A stretch of 64,000 bases of DNA from Cognaticolwellia beringensis (GTDB lineage: Bacteria; Pseudomonadota; Gammaproteobacteria; Enterobacterales; Alteromonadaceae), in the NCBI RefSeq assembly GCF_002076895.1, contig NZ_CP020465.1, positions 496,001 to 560,000 on the forward strand. Direction: 5' to 3'. Both the position numbers and the translations under genes were made by a program. The notes under the pieces were generated by a model. It searched no databases, was not told the origin of the DNA, and saw nothing but the letters and a program-made list of their open reading frames with translations. Positions 27,316 through 36,479 of the stretch are shown one piece after another (position 1 is the stretch's first letter; the number at the start of each line of letters is the position of its first letter).

Positions 27316-27325
27316 TACCACATAA
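27316..27325 (-). repeat. Right terminal inverted repeat of the island
   Basis: TACCACATAA on the plus strand, exact inverse complement of the left repeat at 5365-5374. It abuts the host tRNA remnant (GAA at 27326-27328) directly, without the three extra bases seen at the left end. Confidence 0.75.
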
Positions 27326-27382
27326 GAACAGGGGACCTGCCGATTATGAGTCGGATGCTCTAACCAACTGAGCTAAGGGGCC
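27326..27382 (-). pseudogene. 5' part of the disrupted tRNA-Ile(CAU) gene (right attachment side)
   Basis: 57 nt from 27382: acceptor GGCCCCT, D-arm, anticodon arm with CTCATAA, variable loop AGGTC, T-stem CCCTG and the first three T-loop bases TTC. It then passes straight into the island terminal repeat. It lacks the 3' T-stem strand and acceptor strand, so it cannot form a tRNA. It is still preceded by its own promoter (27462-27434). The matching 3' part is at 5361-5339. Confidence 0.92.
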
Positions 27383-27433
27383 ATCTTTCTACTTTGCTTT
27401 AATAAACGCGAAAGGTTCTTTAAAGCGGCGGGA

Positions 27434-27462
27434 AGTATAAGCATTTTTTATTTTGTTGTCAC
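27434..27462 (-). promoter_or_regulatory. Promoter of the host tRNA-Ile gene
   Basis: Minus strand: -35 GTGACA (27462-27457), 17-bp spacer, -10 TATACT (27439-27434), followed by a GC-rich discriminator (CCCGCCGC) typical of stable RNA promoters under stringent control. It starts about 45 nt before the tRNA 5' end. After the island integrated, this promoter reads through the 5' tRNA fragment into the island and could feed the intron-bearing copy 126 bp further on. Confidence 0.7.
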
Positions 27463-27525
27463 CACTATAACGTTAAAAAACTCGATAAATTAGTTTGATA
27501 GTTCAATAGTTGAACAATTATGGGC

Positions 27526-30306
27526 TTAGCTTGCTATCTGAAGGTGTTTTGTGACTAACTTTATTATTTTTCTCATGACTAAAGTCAGTATTAAAAGTAT
27601 AGGAAAACCGATTGAGCCGCCGCCTGATGATTTTTTATCGACTGGTGGAATAATGGCTACGGGTGCAGCTACAACGGTCAGCGTTAGCGTCTCAGTTGTC
27701 GATAGCCCTTTAAAGTCTGTGGCGGTGAATGACAGGGTGATATTACCGGCTGTTGCTGGCGCTACAAAGCTTGTTGTTAAAGTATCAGCGTTTGTTAAGT
27801 TGATGCCAGTTCCTGCGGTTTGTTGCCATAAGTAGGTCATAGGATCACTTTCATTATCGGTTACGGTTGCACTCACTCTCACTGTTGCGCCAGTATTTAC
27901 TTCGCTATTTTCAGATAAGGTAACTGTAGGCGCTGTATTACTATCATCATCTGAAATAGTTACAGTATGTTGCGTTATAGCACCTAAATTACTTCCTGCA
28001 ACCGTTGATAAGTCAACGGTAAAGCTTTCATTAACTTCACTAGCGTTGTCATCAATAATAATGATTTCAATGTTTTTCTCTGTTGAATCACCATCTGCCC
28101 AACTTACCGTGCCTGAAGCCGATTCAACGTCTTCACCAATAATGGCGGAGCCAGAGCTTAATAAGTAGGAAACAGCAACCTCACCATTGGAACTACCTTG
28201 CCGTGTAAGTGTGATATTTAGGTTACTTTGGTTTTCAGCGACGGTTGTTTCAGATGCTGTAAATGCCAATGAACCACTGTCGATAAGGCCGTCAATATTA
28301 ACTGTTAGGTAGCTCACATTGCCCAATGTTGCGCTATTGCTTGGTTGGCTTAAACGCACAAAGAACTTTTCTTGAAATTCGTCGCCCGTTAAATCGTTAG
28401 CAATAGCTATACTGATAGTTTTATCGGCTGTATCATTGGCTTGCCAAGTTAATGTACCTTCGGCTGGGGTATAATCACTATTTTCTTCGGCACTACCAGG
28501 CAATAGCTGATAATTAACGCTTACAGCCTGATCAGGACTACTGGCATTACTTCGTTGCACGTTAACTGTTAGGGTTTCGCCTTGGCTTGTGTTTATGGCT
28601 TTATTGGTAAAGGCTATTTTACCTTGGCTAGACTCACGAGTACGGTCTTTTAAAATGTATAAACCACTACCAATATCACTGACTAAAATATTACCTGAGG
28701 GTAAAAAGGGATAAGCACCCCAAGCGCCATTAAAACCAGGGTTATTAGACGGTGTATAGGTGTCAAAAAAGCCGACTTCAATCGGGTTTGCAGGGTCGGT
28801 AATATCTAAAACAGTTAAACCACGCTCATAGTTGGACATGTAATATCGGTTACCACGAACAAAGCCATTATGGTCGATGGCACGGGTTGGCCCTGTCCAT
28901 TGTCCAACTTGAGTCGGGTTGGTAAGGTCGGCAATTGAGAAAATACGTACAGTAGAATTTAAGCCGCCGTCTTTCTCGTCAAATTCATCATGTAAGAATA
29001 TATGCTGTTTATCTTCAGTGCCCCATCCTGAATGAATATATTGATGGATTTTTGCAACATCGTTGTATTCGCCCTTGCCGAGCAAGGCAGTTGCAGATGC
29101 ATCGGTGATATCCCATAACTGCATTTCTTTTTCATTAAAGTCGATAAAAACAGTACAGCTATCACCTTGGGTAATACATTGGCTATTTTTACGGTTGTCA
29201 GTAATGTTAATTGATGCGCCGTCGTGAGTGTAGCCAGAGCCAAAATAGTTGTCGGGCAATGCCGTTAATGTGGTAGGTGTTACTAATGAATAGCTATGAA
29301 ATGCACCGCCAAGCCTATTACTGCCAATAAGTTGCAAACTAGGTGTTAAGCCTGGTAAAGCGATATTAAGCGTGTGATCCACATTACTAATGTAAACATT
29401 GTGGGCTTGGGTAACGACTTTGCTTTTCTCTACCAAGCTGACCGAGTTGGGGAGTTGGTTAAGGCTAATAATGGTTACATTGTCTGAAACACCGTCAGTA
29501 GTGGCATAAGCATAAGCTTGCCAAGCATTAATATTGCTATCAAAATATTGATAAACTTTGATATCTCGCCAGCTAGCGTTTAGGCCCGCAATAGTACCCA
29601 CTTCTTGTGGGTTTTCAGGATCTGTAACATTGACGACAGCGACACCATTACGCATACCAATTAGCGCATATTCGTCACCGGTATTTAAATCAACATGGCC
29701 CCATATATCATTAGCGGTATTAGGTTTACTAGAAAACTCACTCAAGGGGATATGAGCAAGTAAATCGATATTATTACAAGCAAAGCTGCCTGCGGCGCCG
29801 TCAACACAATTGAGGCTAACCTGCCTTTTACTTAATGTAGTGTAACTATCGAGTTTATTTTGTAGCGCTTTACCTTCAGGGCTATTATTAGTAAATAGCG
29901 ACTTACCGTCGGCCAATATAATAAACCCTTGTTGGCGCAAAGGCTCAGCCATGTCTAAGGGGATATTTTTTAATTCAGTTATGTTGCTATCAGGGCTTTG
30001 ACTCTGAAAATGGTCAAAGCGATTATAGCCACCTAAAATAGGAACAAGGGCACTTTTTAGATAAAATAACTCTTCGCTGGAATTAACACTATATTCACCG
30101 GCCGACACTAATATTTTATCGCCTTTATTGGCTTGTTGAACAGCGAAAGCAATAGTTTTACAAGGTCTTAGTACCTGATCGCATTTACCCGTATCTGAAC
30201 CTGACTCAGCAACAAAACGCGCTTTGTCATGTTCAGAATGGGCAAGTGTTAGCGAGCTGTTTAGCATGGTCGCGATAACTACATATATCCATGTTATACG
30301 AAACAT
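27526..30306 (-). CDS. Secreted choice-of-anchor-B protein with Calx-beta domains and GlyGly-CTERM
   Basis: 926 residues with an N-terminal signal peptide (MFRITWIYVVIATMLNSSLTLAHS). Residues about 30-110 resemble the start of a DUF1565-type parallel-beta domain (SGSDTGKCDQVLRPCKTI). Residues about 185-555 form the choice-of-anchor-B domain with LVIVD-like repeats (VAVVNVTDPENPQEVG, LTVLDITDPANPIEVG). Two Calx-beta domains (about 575-785) and an Ig/PKD-like domain (about 795-880) follow. The end SSGGGSIGFPILLILTLVMRK is a GlyGly-CTERM sorting signal, which predicts processing by rhombosortase and surface display or release by type II secretion. The ligand is unknown. It is divergent from mbnP. 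Confidence 0.8.
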   Translation of the reverse strand: MFRITWIYVVIATMLNSSLTLAHSEHDKARFVAESGSDTGKCDQVLRPCKTIAFAVQQANKGDKILVSAGEYSVNSSEELFYLKSALVPILGGYNRFDHFQSQSPDSNITELKNIPLDMAEPLRQQGFIILADGKSLFTNNSPEGKALQNKLDSYTTLSKRQVSLNCVDGAAGSFACNNIDLLAHIPLSEFSSKPNTANDIWGHVDLNTGDEYALIGMRNGVAVVNVTDPENPQEVGTIAGLNASWRDIKVYQYFDSNINAWQAYAYATTDGVSDNVTIISLNQLPNSVSLVEKSKVVTQAHNVYISNVDHTLNIALPGLTPSLQLIGSNRLGGAFHSYSLVTPTTLTALPDNYFGSGYTHDGASINITDNRKNSQCITQGDSCTVFIDFNEKEMQLWDITDASATALLGKGEYNDVAKIHQYIHSGWGTEDKQHIFLHDEFDEKDGGLNSTVRIFSIADLTNPTQVGQWTGPTRAIDHNGFVRGNRYYMSNYERGLTVLDITDPANPIEVGFFDTYTPSNNPGFNGAWGAYPFLPSGNILVSDIGSGLYILKDRTRESSQGKIAFTNKAINTSQGETLTVNVQRSNASSPDQAVSVNYQLLPGSAEENSDYTPAEGTLTWQANDTADKTISIAIANDLTGDEFQEKFFVRLSQPSNSATLGNVSYLTVNIDGLIDSGSLAFTASETTVAENQSNLNITLTRQGSSNGEVAVSYLLSSGSAIIGEDVESASGTVSWADGDSTEKNIEIIIIDDNASEVNESFTVDLSTVAGSNLGAITQHTVTISDDDSNTAPTVTLSENSEVNTGATVRVSATVTDNESDPMTYLWQQTAGTGINLTNADTLTTSFVAPATAGNITLSFTATDFKGLSTTETLTLTVVAAPVAIIPPVDKKSSGGGSIGFPILLILTLVMRKIIKLVTKHLQIAS

Positions 30307-30452
30307 CAGATAGTCCTAGTGCTAATAAAATGTTATATATTTAACTTTAACGTATTTAAAATATTTTTTAAATCACTGCGTTATAGTAGCCTTGGTTTTA
30401 ACATTTTAGAAAATTTTATATTTATAGTCGTAATAAGAGTTAAGTGGAACTT

Positions 30453-31364
30453 ATGATGTTAAGTGCTAAGCGTTACGTATTTGTCGTTATATTTATTATT
30501 TTTCTCTGTGGTGTATGGGGAGTTTTCAGTGGTGGCTTAACAGGCAACTCAATAGCTAACTCAACACCTAGCTCGTCAATAAACGTGCAGCTATTATGGC
30601 AACAAAATGTCCTGAATTGCCAAGCACCATTTAAAGCAGATAATGGCAATAAAGCTTGGTATTTGGATCAGTTTCAATTTTATATTAGTGATATTAAATA
30701 TGGCTCAGAAAAGGCCGGTTGGCAAAAAGTTAATTTAACGCAAACAGCTTTTCAAGCACATGAAACGGTTTTATTGGGGACAAATTGTCGAGCAGCTGAG
30801 CAATTATCAAACATGATGAAAAGCAGTAATTGGGCTATCGATATTGAGCAAGATAATCAAATATTAAATGATGGAACTTATATTCGCTTCACACTGGGCG
30901 TGCCATTTCAGGTTAATCACTTAAATCCACTTAGCCAAAAAAGTCCATTAAATTTACCTTCCATGTTTTGGGTTTGGCAAACGGGTCATAAATTTATGCG
31001 TCTTGAGCTAGCGACGAGTGATGATCAATGGCTATTTCATTTAGGATCTACCGGTTGTAAATCAGCAAGTGTGATGCGAGCGCCAGAGCAAGCCTGCCGA
31101 TACCCAAATACATTTCATTTTGAACTGCCTTTAGATAAAAACCAGGACGATCAACCTGAATTTTCTGTTGATTTAGCCGAGCTGCTGAATAATGTCGAGC
31201 TAACATCGGCGTCGAGTTGTCAGTCAGAGCAAGATAAACTGAGTTGCCAGCAATTATTTGACAATTTATCGCCGATTAAAAAAAGCAAAAATACCTCGGT
31301 AGAATCTCGCGTATTTAAGGCCGTTAACATTAAGCGTGAAAGTGCAGGTTCGAATGTTGAATAA
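30453..31364 (+). CDS. mbnP: MbnP-like copper-binding protein (metallo-mystery pair, four-Cys protein)
   Basis: About 303 residues with an N-terminal membrane anchor or signal (YVFVVIFIIFLCGVWGVFSG). It has the family features: VQLLWQQNVLNCQAPF, YLDQFQFYISDIKY, a second cysteine in GTNCRA, and the pair in STGCKSA and QACRYP. MbnP is a periplasmic copper-binding protein in which a tryptophan is oxidised to kynurenine by its partner MbnH. The ATG at 30453 (GGA seven bases upstream) is preferred to a GTG at 30444. It overlaps mbnH by 11 bp. No methanobactin genes are seen, so the pair probably serves copper handling in its own right. Confidence 0.82.
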   Translation: MMLSAKRYVFVVIFIIFLCGVWGVFSGGLTGNSIANSTPSSSINVQLLWQQNVLNCQAPFKADNGNKAWYLDQFQFYISDIKYGSEKAGWQKVNLTQTAFQAHETVLLGTNCRAAEQLSNMMKSSNWAIDIEQDNQILNDGTYIRFTLGVPFQVNHLNPLSQKSPLNLPSMFWVWQTGHKFMRLELATSDDQWLFHLGSTGCKSASVMRAPEQACRYPNTFHFELPLDKNQDDQPEFSVDLAELLNNVELTSASSCQSEQDKLSCQQLFDNLSPIKKSKNTSVESRVFKAVNIKRESAGSNVE

Positions 31365-32496
31365 ATTGATAGCGACGACAATATGTGTGATTTTAACGAC
31401 GATATTAGTTGGCTGTGAAAAAGCTACCAAGTTAGAAAGTCACTATAACTGGCCTGTTTTGGCCGGTTTTCCAACACCACAAGTACCTGAAAATAACCCG
31501 ATGAGTGATGAAAAAGTCGCGTTAGGTAAACGTCTGTTTTTTGATAAAAACTTATCAGCTAATCAACAGCAATCTTGCGAAAGTTGCCACATGCAGCAAT
31601 ATTCATTCTCAGAGCCCTTGGCGGTTTCTATTGGCTCAACCGGTGAGACACATCGACGTAATGCTCCCGCCTTGGTCAATATAGCTTATAATAAAACCTT
31701 AACTTGGGCTCATGACAGTATTACTTCATTAGAGCAGCAAATATTGCTGCCGATGTTTGATGAGTCACCCATTGAGTTAGGAATTACAGGCCATGAGGCC
31801 GAAGTACTAGCGCGATTTAATACTGCAGCCTATCAACGGGCTTTTAATGAAGCCTTTCCAAAGCAAGCTATTAGTTTTGAGCTGATAGTAAAAGCGTTAG
31901 CCAGTTATGTCCGCAGTTTAATTTCATTAAATTCACCTTTCGACAGTTATGCTTATTTAGGTGACGATAATGCTATTTCTGAATCGGCAATTCGAGGCAT
32001 GAACTTATTTTTTTCTGAACGTTTAGAATGTCATCACTGCCATGGCGGTTTTAACTTTACACAATCAACCACTCACGAGCAGCAACTTATCGATCGTAGG
32101 CCGTTTCATAATACCGGTTTGTATAATGTGGAAGTAAAACCGAATCAATTTGGTTATCCGACTGAAGATATTGGGCTTGCAGAAATATCTACATTAGCAA
32201 AAGATAATGGTCGTTTTCGTGCGCCAACGCTGCGAAATATTCGCCATTCAGCCCCTTATATGCATGACGGTAGTGTTGCGACACTTGCTGAAGTTATTGA
32301 TATTTATGCGGCAGGTGGGCGTAATACTGAAAGTGGCGCATTAAAAGGCGATGGCCGTACTAATTCGATGAAAAGTCAGTTTATCAAGGGTTTTGAACTA
32401 ACAGCGGAGGAAAAACAGGACTTATTAGCCTTTCTCGATACCTTGACTGACGTAAATTTTTTGACTTCGCCAGAGCATAGATTAACTGAAAAGTAA
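31354..32496 (+). CDS. mbnH: MbnH-like diheme enzyme
   Basis: About 380 residues of the diheme cytochrome-c-peroxidase/MauG family. It starts at the ATG at 31354 (MLNKLIATT), giving a lipoprotein signal with lipobox LVGC near residue 21; a GTG at 31336 would add six residues and spoil the signal. Two heme-binding motifs are present: CESCHMQ (about residue 72) and CHHCHGG (about 227). The APTLRNIRHSAPYMHDGS region near the C-terminus matches the family. It is predicted to oxidise a tryptophan of the upstream MbnP in the periplasm. The start overlaps mbnP, so the two are coupled. Confidence 0.85.
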   Translation: MLNKLIATTICVILTTILVGCEKATKLESHYNWPVLAGFPTPQVPENNPMSDEKVALGKRLFFDKNLSANQQQSCESCHMQQYSFSEPLAVSIGSTGETHRRNAPALVNIAYNKTLTWAHDSITSLEQQILLPMFDESPIELGITGHEAEVLARFNTAAYQRAFNEAFPKQAISFELIVKALASYVRSLISLNSPFDSYAYLGDDNAISESAIRGMNLFFSERLECHHCHGGFNFTQSTTHEQQLIDRRPFHNTGLYNVEVKPNQFGYPTEDIGLAEISTLAKDNGRFRAPTLRNIRHSAPYMHDGSVATLAEVIDIYAAGGRNTESGALKGDGRTNSMKSQFIKGFELTAEEKQDLLAFLDTLTDVNFLTSPEHRLTEK

Positions 32497-32543
32497 TGGA
32501 GTAAGATTAGTTTATTAAAAACTATAGCTCGGTAAACTGAAGG

Positions 32544-32576
32544 CAAAAAAAATCCAGCTAAAGCTGGATTTTTCTA
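32544..32576. terminator. Bidirectional terminator between mbnH and rpoD
   Basis: A hairpin of AAATCCAGC and GCTGGATTT with a TAAA loop is flanked by an A-run on the left and a T-run on the right. It lies between the converging genes mbnH (plus) and rpoD (minus) and can serve both. Confidence 0.85.
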
Positions 32577-32602
32577 TAACATCAATATACTTACATTGAT
32601 AT

Positions 32603-34441
32603 TTATTCGCCGTCTAAGAAACTTTTAAGTTGCTCAGAACGAGAAGGGTGACGCAATTTACGTAATGCTTTAGCTTCAATTTGACGAATACGTTCACGTG
32701 TTACGTCAAACTGTTTACCGACTTCTTCCAAGGTATGATCTGTGTTCATATCGATACCAAAACGCATTCTTAACACTTTAGCTTCACGTGCTGTTAAGCC
32801 CGCTAATACTTCGTGTGTTGCATCTTTTAAGTTTTCAGACGTTGCTGAGTCAACTGGCAATTCACCGCTACCATCTTCAATAAAGTCACCTAAGTGAGAA
32901 TCTTCATCATCACCAATAGGGGTTTCCATTGAAATTGGCTCTTTGGCGATTTTTAACACTTTGCGAATTTTATCTTCCGGCATAATCATGCGTTCAGCTA
33001 ATTCTTCAGGTGTTGGCTCGCGACCCATTTCTTGTAACATTTGACGTGAAATACGATTAAGTTTGTTAATCGTTTCAATCATATGTACAGGAATACGGAT
33101 AGTACGCGCCTGATCGGCAATTGAACGTGTAATTGCTTGACGTATCCACCATGTTGCATAAGTTGAGAACTTATAACCACGACGGTATTCAAACTTATCA
33201 ACCGCTTTCATCAAACCAATGTTACCTTCTTGAATAAGATCCAAGAATTGTAAACCACGGTTTGTGTATTTCTTCGCAATTGAGATAACCAAACGTAAGT
33301 TAGCTTCTACCATTTCTTTTTTCGCACGACGAGCTTTCGCTTCGCCGATCGACATACGACGGTTAATGTCTTTTATGCCATGAACGTTAAGATAGGTTTC
33401 TTCTTCTAACATGTTCAGTTTATAGATACAGCGCTCAACATCTAATTCGATGTCAGCCATTCTTTTTGAATGCGGAAGGCCTGCAGCTTTTTGCTCTTCA
33501 AACCAATTTTTCGAGGTTTCGTTACCAGGGAAGATTTTTATGAAGGTTGTTTTTGGCATACCCGCACCAACCACACAGTGTTTCATGATCAAGCGTTCTT
33601 GAACTCGTAAACGGTCCATAACGCTGCGCATGTTTTTCACTAGTCGATCAAATACTTTTGGTACGATTCTAAATTCTTTAAATACTTCTGCTAACGCGTC
33701 AATTGCTGCTTGTGCATCTGCATGACCGCGACCTTTAGTTTTGATGACGTTATTAGCAAATTCGTATGCTTCACGCAAAGCCGTGAATTTTTCACGCGCT
33801 TCTTCAGGACAAGGACCTGTATCTTCTTCTTCCTCGTCTTCATCATCATCAGACTTATCTTCGTCAGCTAATTCTTCTTTAGAAAGCTCTGAACCGATAT
33901 GAGTAGCGGCAGCAGGAATTTCTTCATCTTCAGCGTCAGGGTCTAAAAAGCCAACGATAATATCGCTTAAGCGAACTTCTTCAGCTTCAAAATTATCCCA
34001 TTGCTCAAGCAAATAGTTAATTGCTGGCGGATATTCAGAAACAGAACGTTGTACTTCTTTGATACCTTCTTCGATGCGCTTGGCGATAACTATTTCGCCT
34101 TTACGCGTCAATAGCTCTACTGTACCCATTTCACGCATATACATGCGAACGGGATCTGTAGTACGACCGATTTCACTTTCAACGGTAGCAAGTGCTTGCG
34201 CAGCAGCTTCAGCAGCATCTTCATCAGTATTTGCTTCACTCATCATTAACGTGTCGTTATCAGGAGCGTTTTCAAACACCTGAATACCCATGTCGTTAAT
34301 CATTCGAATGATATCTTCAACTTGATCTGAATCGATAATATCCTGAGGGAGATGATCGTTAACTTGTGCAAAAGTTAAATAACCTTGCTCTTTACCTTTG
34401 ATTATTAACTCTTTAAGTCTAGATTGCGGGGCTTGATCCAT
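32603..34441 (-). CDS. rpoD: RNA polymerase primary sigma factor RpoD (sigma-70)
   Basis: 612 residues, the usual length for gammaproteobacterial sigma-70. Region 1.1 is at the N-terminus, followed by region 1.2 ([20 protein letters not shown]), a long acidic non-conserved region ([10 protein letters not shown] around 205), region 2 ([20 protein letters not shown], about 375; the -10-binding part [12 protein letters not shown]), region 3, and region 4 with the HTH ([20 protein letters not shown]) near the end. It is the last gene of the classical macromolecular-synthesis cluster rpsU-(yqeY)-dnaG-rpoD, all on the minus strand. Confidence 0.98.
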   Translation of the reverse strand: MDQAPQSRLKELIIKGKEQGYLTFAQVNDHLPQDIIDSDQVEDIIRMINDMGIQVFENAPDNDTLMMSEANTDEDAAEAAAQALATVESEIGRTTDPVRMYMREMGTVELLTRKGEIVIAKRIEEGIKEVQRSVSEYPPAINYLLEQWDNFEAEEVRLSDIIVGFLDPDAEDEEIPAAATHIGSELSKEELADEDKSDDDEDEEEEDTGPCPEEAREKFTALREAYEFANNVIKTKGRGHADAQAAIDALAEVFKEFRIVPKVFDRLVKNMRSVMDRLRVQERLIMKHCVVGAGMPKTTFIKIFPGNETSKNWFEEQKAAGLPHSKRMADIELDVERCIYKLNMLEEETYLNVHGIKDINRRMSIGEAKARRAKKEMVEANLRLVISIAKKYTNRGLQFLDLIQEGNIGLMKAVDKFEYRRGYKFSTYATWWIRQAITRSIADQARTIRIPVHMIETINKLNRISRQMLQEMGREPTPEELAERMIMPEDKIRKVLKIAKEPISMETPIGDDEDSHLGDFIEDGSGELPVDSATSENLKDATHEVLAGLTAREAKVLRMRFGIDMNTDHTLEEVGKQFDVTRERIRQIEAKALRKLRHPSRSEQLKSFLDGE

Positions 34442-34574
34442 TGACGAGTGTCCACCTATTTATGGCTATCAAAATTACAACAGTAAGCCGGAAATTATAG
34501 CTAAATATTTACTAAATTACCAGCGATAAACTGCGCTTCTATTTGTTCTAAATCTAATTTGAACGATATTTTAT

Positions 34575-36329
34575 CTACGCGCTAAGTAAACCGTGCAATT
34601 CTTGCTTCTCGGTTAACGTTAATCCGACGTTACGTTCTTTTTCTAATAATTGCTCTGTGCGTTGTTCAATAAAAACATTTAAAAAGTTTTCAATTAAATC
34701 TAAAAACATGCTTTCGGCGTTTTCTGCTTCAACATGATGTTCTAAACACATCAATTTTGTTAACTGTTTTCCGGCTTCCTGGCCTCTAAAGTGCTCAATT
34801 AACTGGGCACTATTTACCTTTGGATTTTGCTTGCATAGCTCTAGCAGCGTGTTCAGCAAAGGTATACCTGGCATCTGTAATTCTTTTAAAATAGCAGGAT
34901 CAGGTAATGTTTCTACTATATGGGGATGTTCGAGTAATAATGCAATAGCTAGTCTAACTGGAGTGATTTTAGTTTTAGCAATTCGCTTAGTTTTTTCATC
35001 TTTACTGTAGATACGTCGCAGCTCTTCAAGTCTTTTTTCACTGCCGCGGGCAAACTTATTGGCAATCGAGGTAATGATGCTCTGCTTTAAGAAACTTTCT
35101 GGTAATTTATTCAAATAAGGCTGAAATAATTCAATAAGTTTTGAAGTACCTTCATTGGTGCGAAGATCTGTTTGTTCAGAAAGGTTTGACAGTAAAAACT
35201 CTGACAATGGCGTGGCATTATCTAAAATTTCTTCAAATGCCGCTTGGCCTTTTTCTCTGATCATCGAATCTGGGTCTTCGCCGTCAGGCAAGAAAACAAA
35301 TTTCAGACTGTAACCGTCTTGTATTAGCGGCAGGGCATTATCCATTGCACGCCATGCAGCATCACGGCCAGCGCGGTCACCATCGTAGCAACAAATAACT
35401 TCTTTTACGGTTCGAAATAACGTTTGTAATTGTTCTGGCGTTGTCGCGGTGCCAAGTGATGCAACTGCGTAGTCAACACCATGTTGAGCAAGTGCAACAA
35501 CATCCATGTAGCCTTCAACTACCACTAACCGTGTCAGTTGTTTGATGGCTTGTTTGGCTTCGAACAAACCATAGAGTTCTTGGCCTTTGTGATAAATACG
35601 GGTTTCTGGTGAGTTAAGATATTTAGGGGTGCCGTCACTTAATACTCGGCCACCAAAGCCAATAACGCGACCACGTTTATCACGAATAGGAAATTGAATG
35701 CGACCTCTGAAGCGGTCATAAGGTTTGTTTTTATCACCTTGAATAGCCATACCTAAATCAACGAGTTGCTGATTTATTTGACCAGTGCGCCCAAATACTT
35801 TCATCATGCCATCCCAGGCATCACTGATGTAACCTATACCAAAACGCTTAACAATTTCGCCGCTTAAACCTCGGCCTTTTAAGTAATTTATCGCTACATC
35901 TTTATCTGCAGCTACTTTTAATTGTTGTTGGAAAAAACGGCTTATTTGCGCCATTAATTCATAGTCGTCTTGTTTTTGTATGTAGGCTTTTTGATCTTGT
36001 TTTTGTTGTGCGGGTGAGCGCGTGTTTTGTTCGCGTGGCACGTCCATATTGTAATGGGAAGCTAACTCTTCAACAGCATCTGGAAACTCTAGACGGTCAA
36101 ACTCCATCAAAAATGAAATGGCATTGCCGTGTTCACCACAGCCGAAACAGTGATAAAATTGTTTATCTTGGCTAACACTAAAAGAGGGCGATTTTTCGGT
36201 ATGAAATGGACAACAAGCTTGGTAATTTTTACCTGCTTTCTTTAATGGTACGCGAGAATCTATCAATTCTACAATATCGGCTCTTGCCAATAAGTCATCA
36301 ATAAACTGTCGAGGGATCATACCAGCCAT
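34575..36329 (-). CDS. dnaG: DNA primase
   Basis: 584 residues. The N-terminal CHC2 zinc finger is visible (CCPFHTEKSPSFSV and YHCFGCGEHGN, residues about 38-70), followed by the RNA polymerase/TOPRIM core with VVEGYMDVVAL (about 265) and CYDGDRAGRDAAW (about 310), and the C-terminal DnaB-binding domain. It makes RNA primers for replication. It lies 134 bp upstream of rpoD and 150 bp downstream of yqeY. Confidence 0.97.
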   Translation of the reverse strand: MAGMIPRQFIDDLLARADIVELIDSRVPLKKAGKNYQACCPFHTEKSPSFSVSQDKQFYHCFGCGEHGNAISFLMEFDRLEFPDAVEELASHYNMDVPREQNTRSPAQQKQDQKAYIQKQDDYELMAQISRFFQQQLKVAADKDVAINYLKGRGLSGEIVKRFGIGYISDAWDGMMKVFGRTGQINQQLVDLGMAIQGDKNKPYDRFRGRIQFPIRDKRGRVIGFGGRVLSDGTPKYLNSPETRIYHKGQELYGLFEAKQAIKQLTRLVVVEGYMDVVALAQHGVDYAVASLGTATTPEQLQTLFRTVKEVICCYDGDRAGRDAAWRAMDNALPLIQDGYSLKFVFLPDGEDPDSMIREKGQAAFEEILDNATPLSEFLLSNLSEQTDLRTNEGTSKLIELFQPYLNKLPESFLKQSIITSIANKFARGSEKRLEELRRIYSKDEKTKRIAKTKITPVRLAIALLLEHPHIVETLPDPAILKELQMPGIPLLNTLLELCKQNPKVNSAQLIEHFRGQEAGKQLTKLMCLEHHVEAENAESMFLDLIENFLNVFIEQRTEQLLEKERNVGLTLTEKQELHGLLSA

Positions 36330-36404
36330 AGTTTCATTACATCCAGATAAAACACTATTTTACACAAATAAGGTGTCAAGAATAGTAAGTTATTGCACTC
36401 TAAT

Positions 36405-36441
36405 TAAAATAAAACCGCGAGGCCTAAGCTATCGCGGTTTA
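36405..36441 (-). terminator. Terminator after yqeY
   Basis: AAACCGCGA (36412-36420) and TCGCGGTTT (36432-36440) form a 9-bp hairpin; on the minus strand TTTTATTTT follows. It lies between yqeY and dnaG, so dnaG expression past this point may be partly attenuated or start from a separate promoter. Confidence 0.7.
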
Positions 36442-36479
36442 TATTCAGAATGAACATTGAAGTTCAAAAGGAAGTTTAA

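Larger units (their letters stand above)
5362..27325. mobile_element. Integrated genomic island, probable GMT (Gamma-Mobile-Trio) island in tRNA-Ile(CAU)
   Basis: About 21.96 kb separates the two halves of one tRNA-Ile gene. The ends carry a perfect 10-bp inverted repeat: TTATGTGGTA (5365-5374) and TACCACATAA (27316-27325). The host triplet GAA appears at both junctions (5359-5361 and 27326-27328), and an extra TCA lies between GAA and the left repeat. The mobility genes, a tyrosine recombinase (GmtY), a very large recombinase-like protein (GmtZ) and GmtX, lie near the right end. The cargo is typical of defence islands: type I restriction-modification, a TrlF-like ATPase, Fic and a serine recombinase. 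The island also carries an intron-bearing tRNA-Ile(CAU). Boundaries are read from the tRNA reconstruction and are accurate to a few bases; identification as GMT is from family recognition. Confidence 0.85.
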
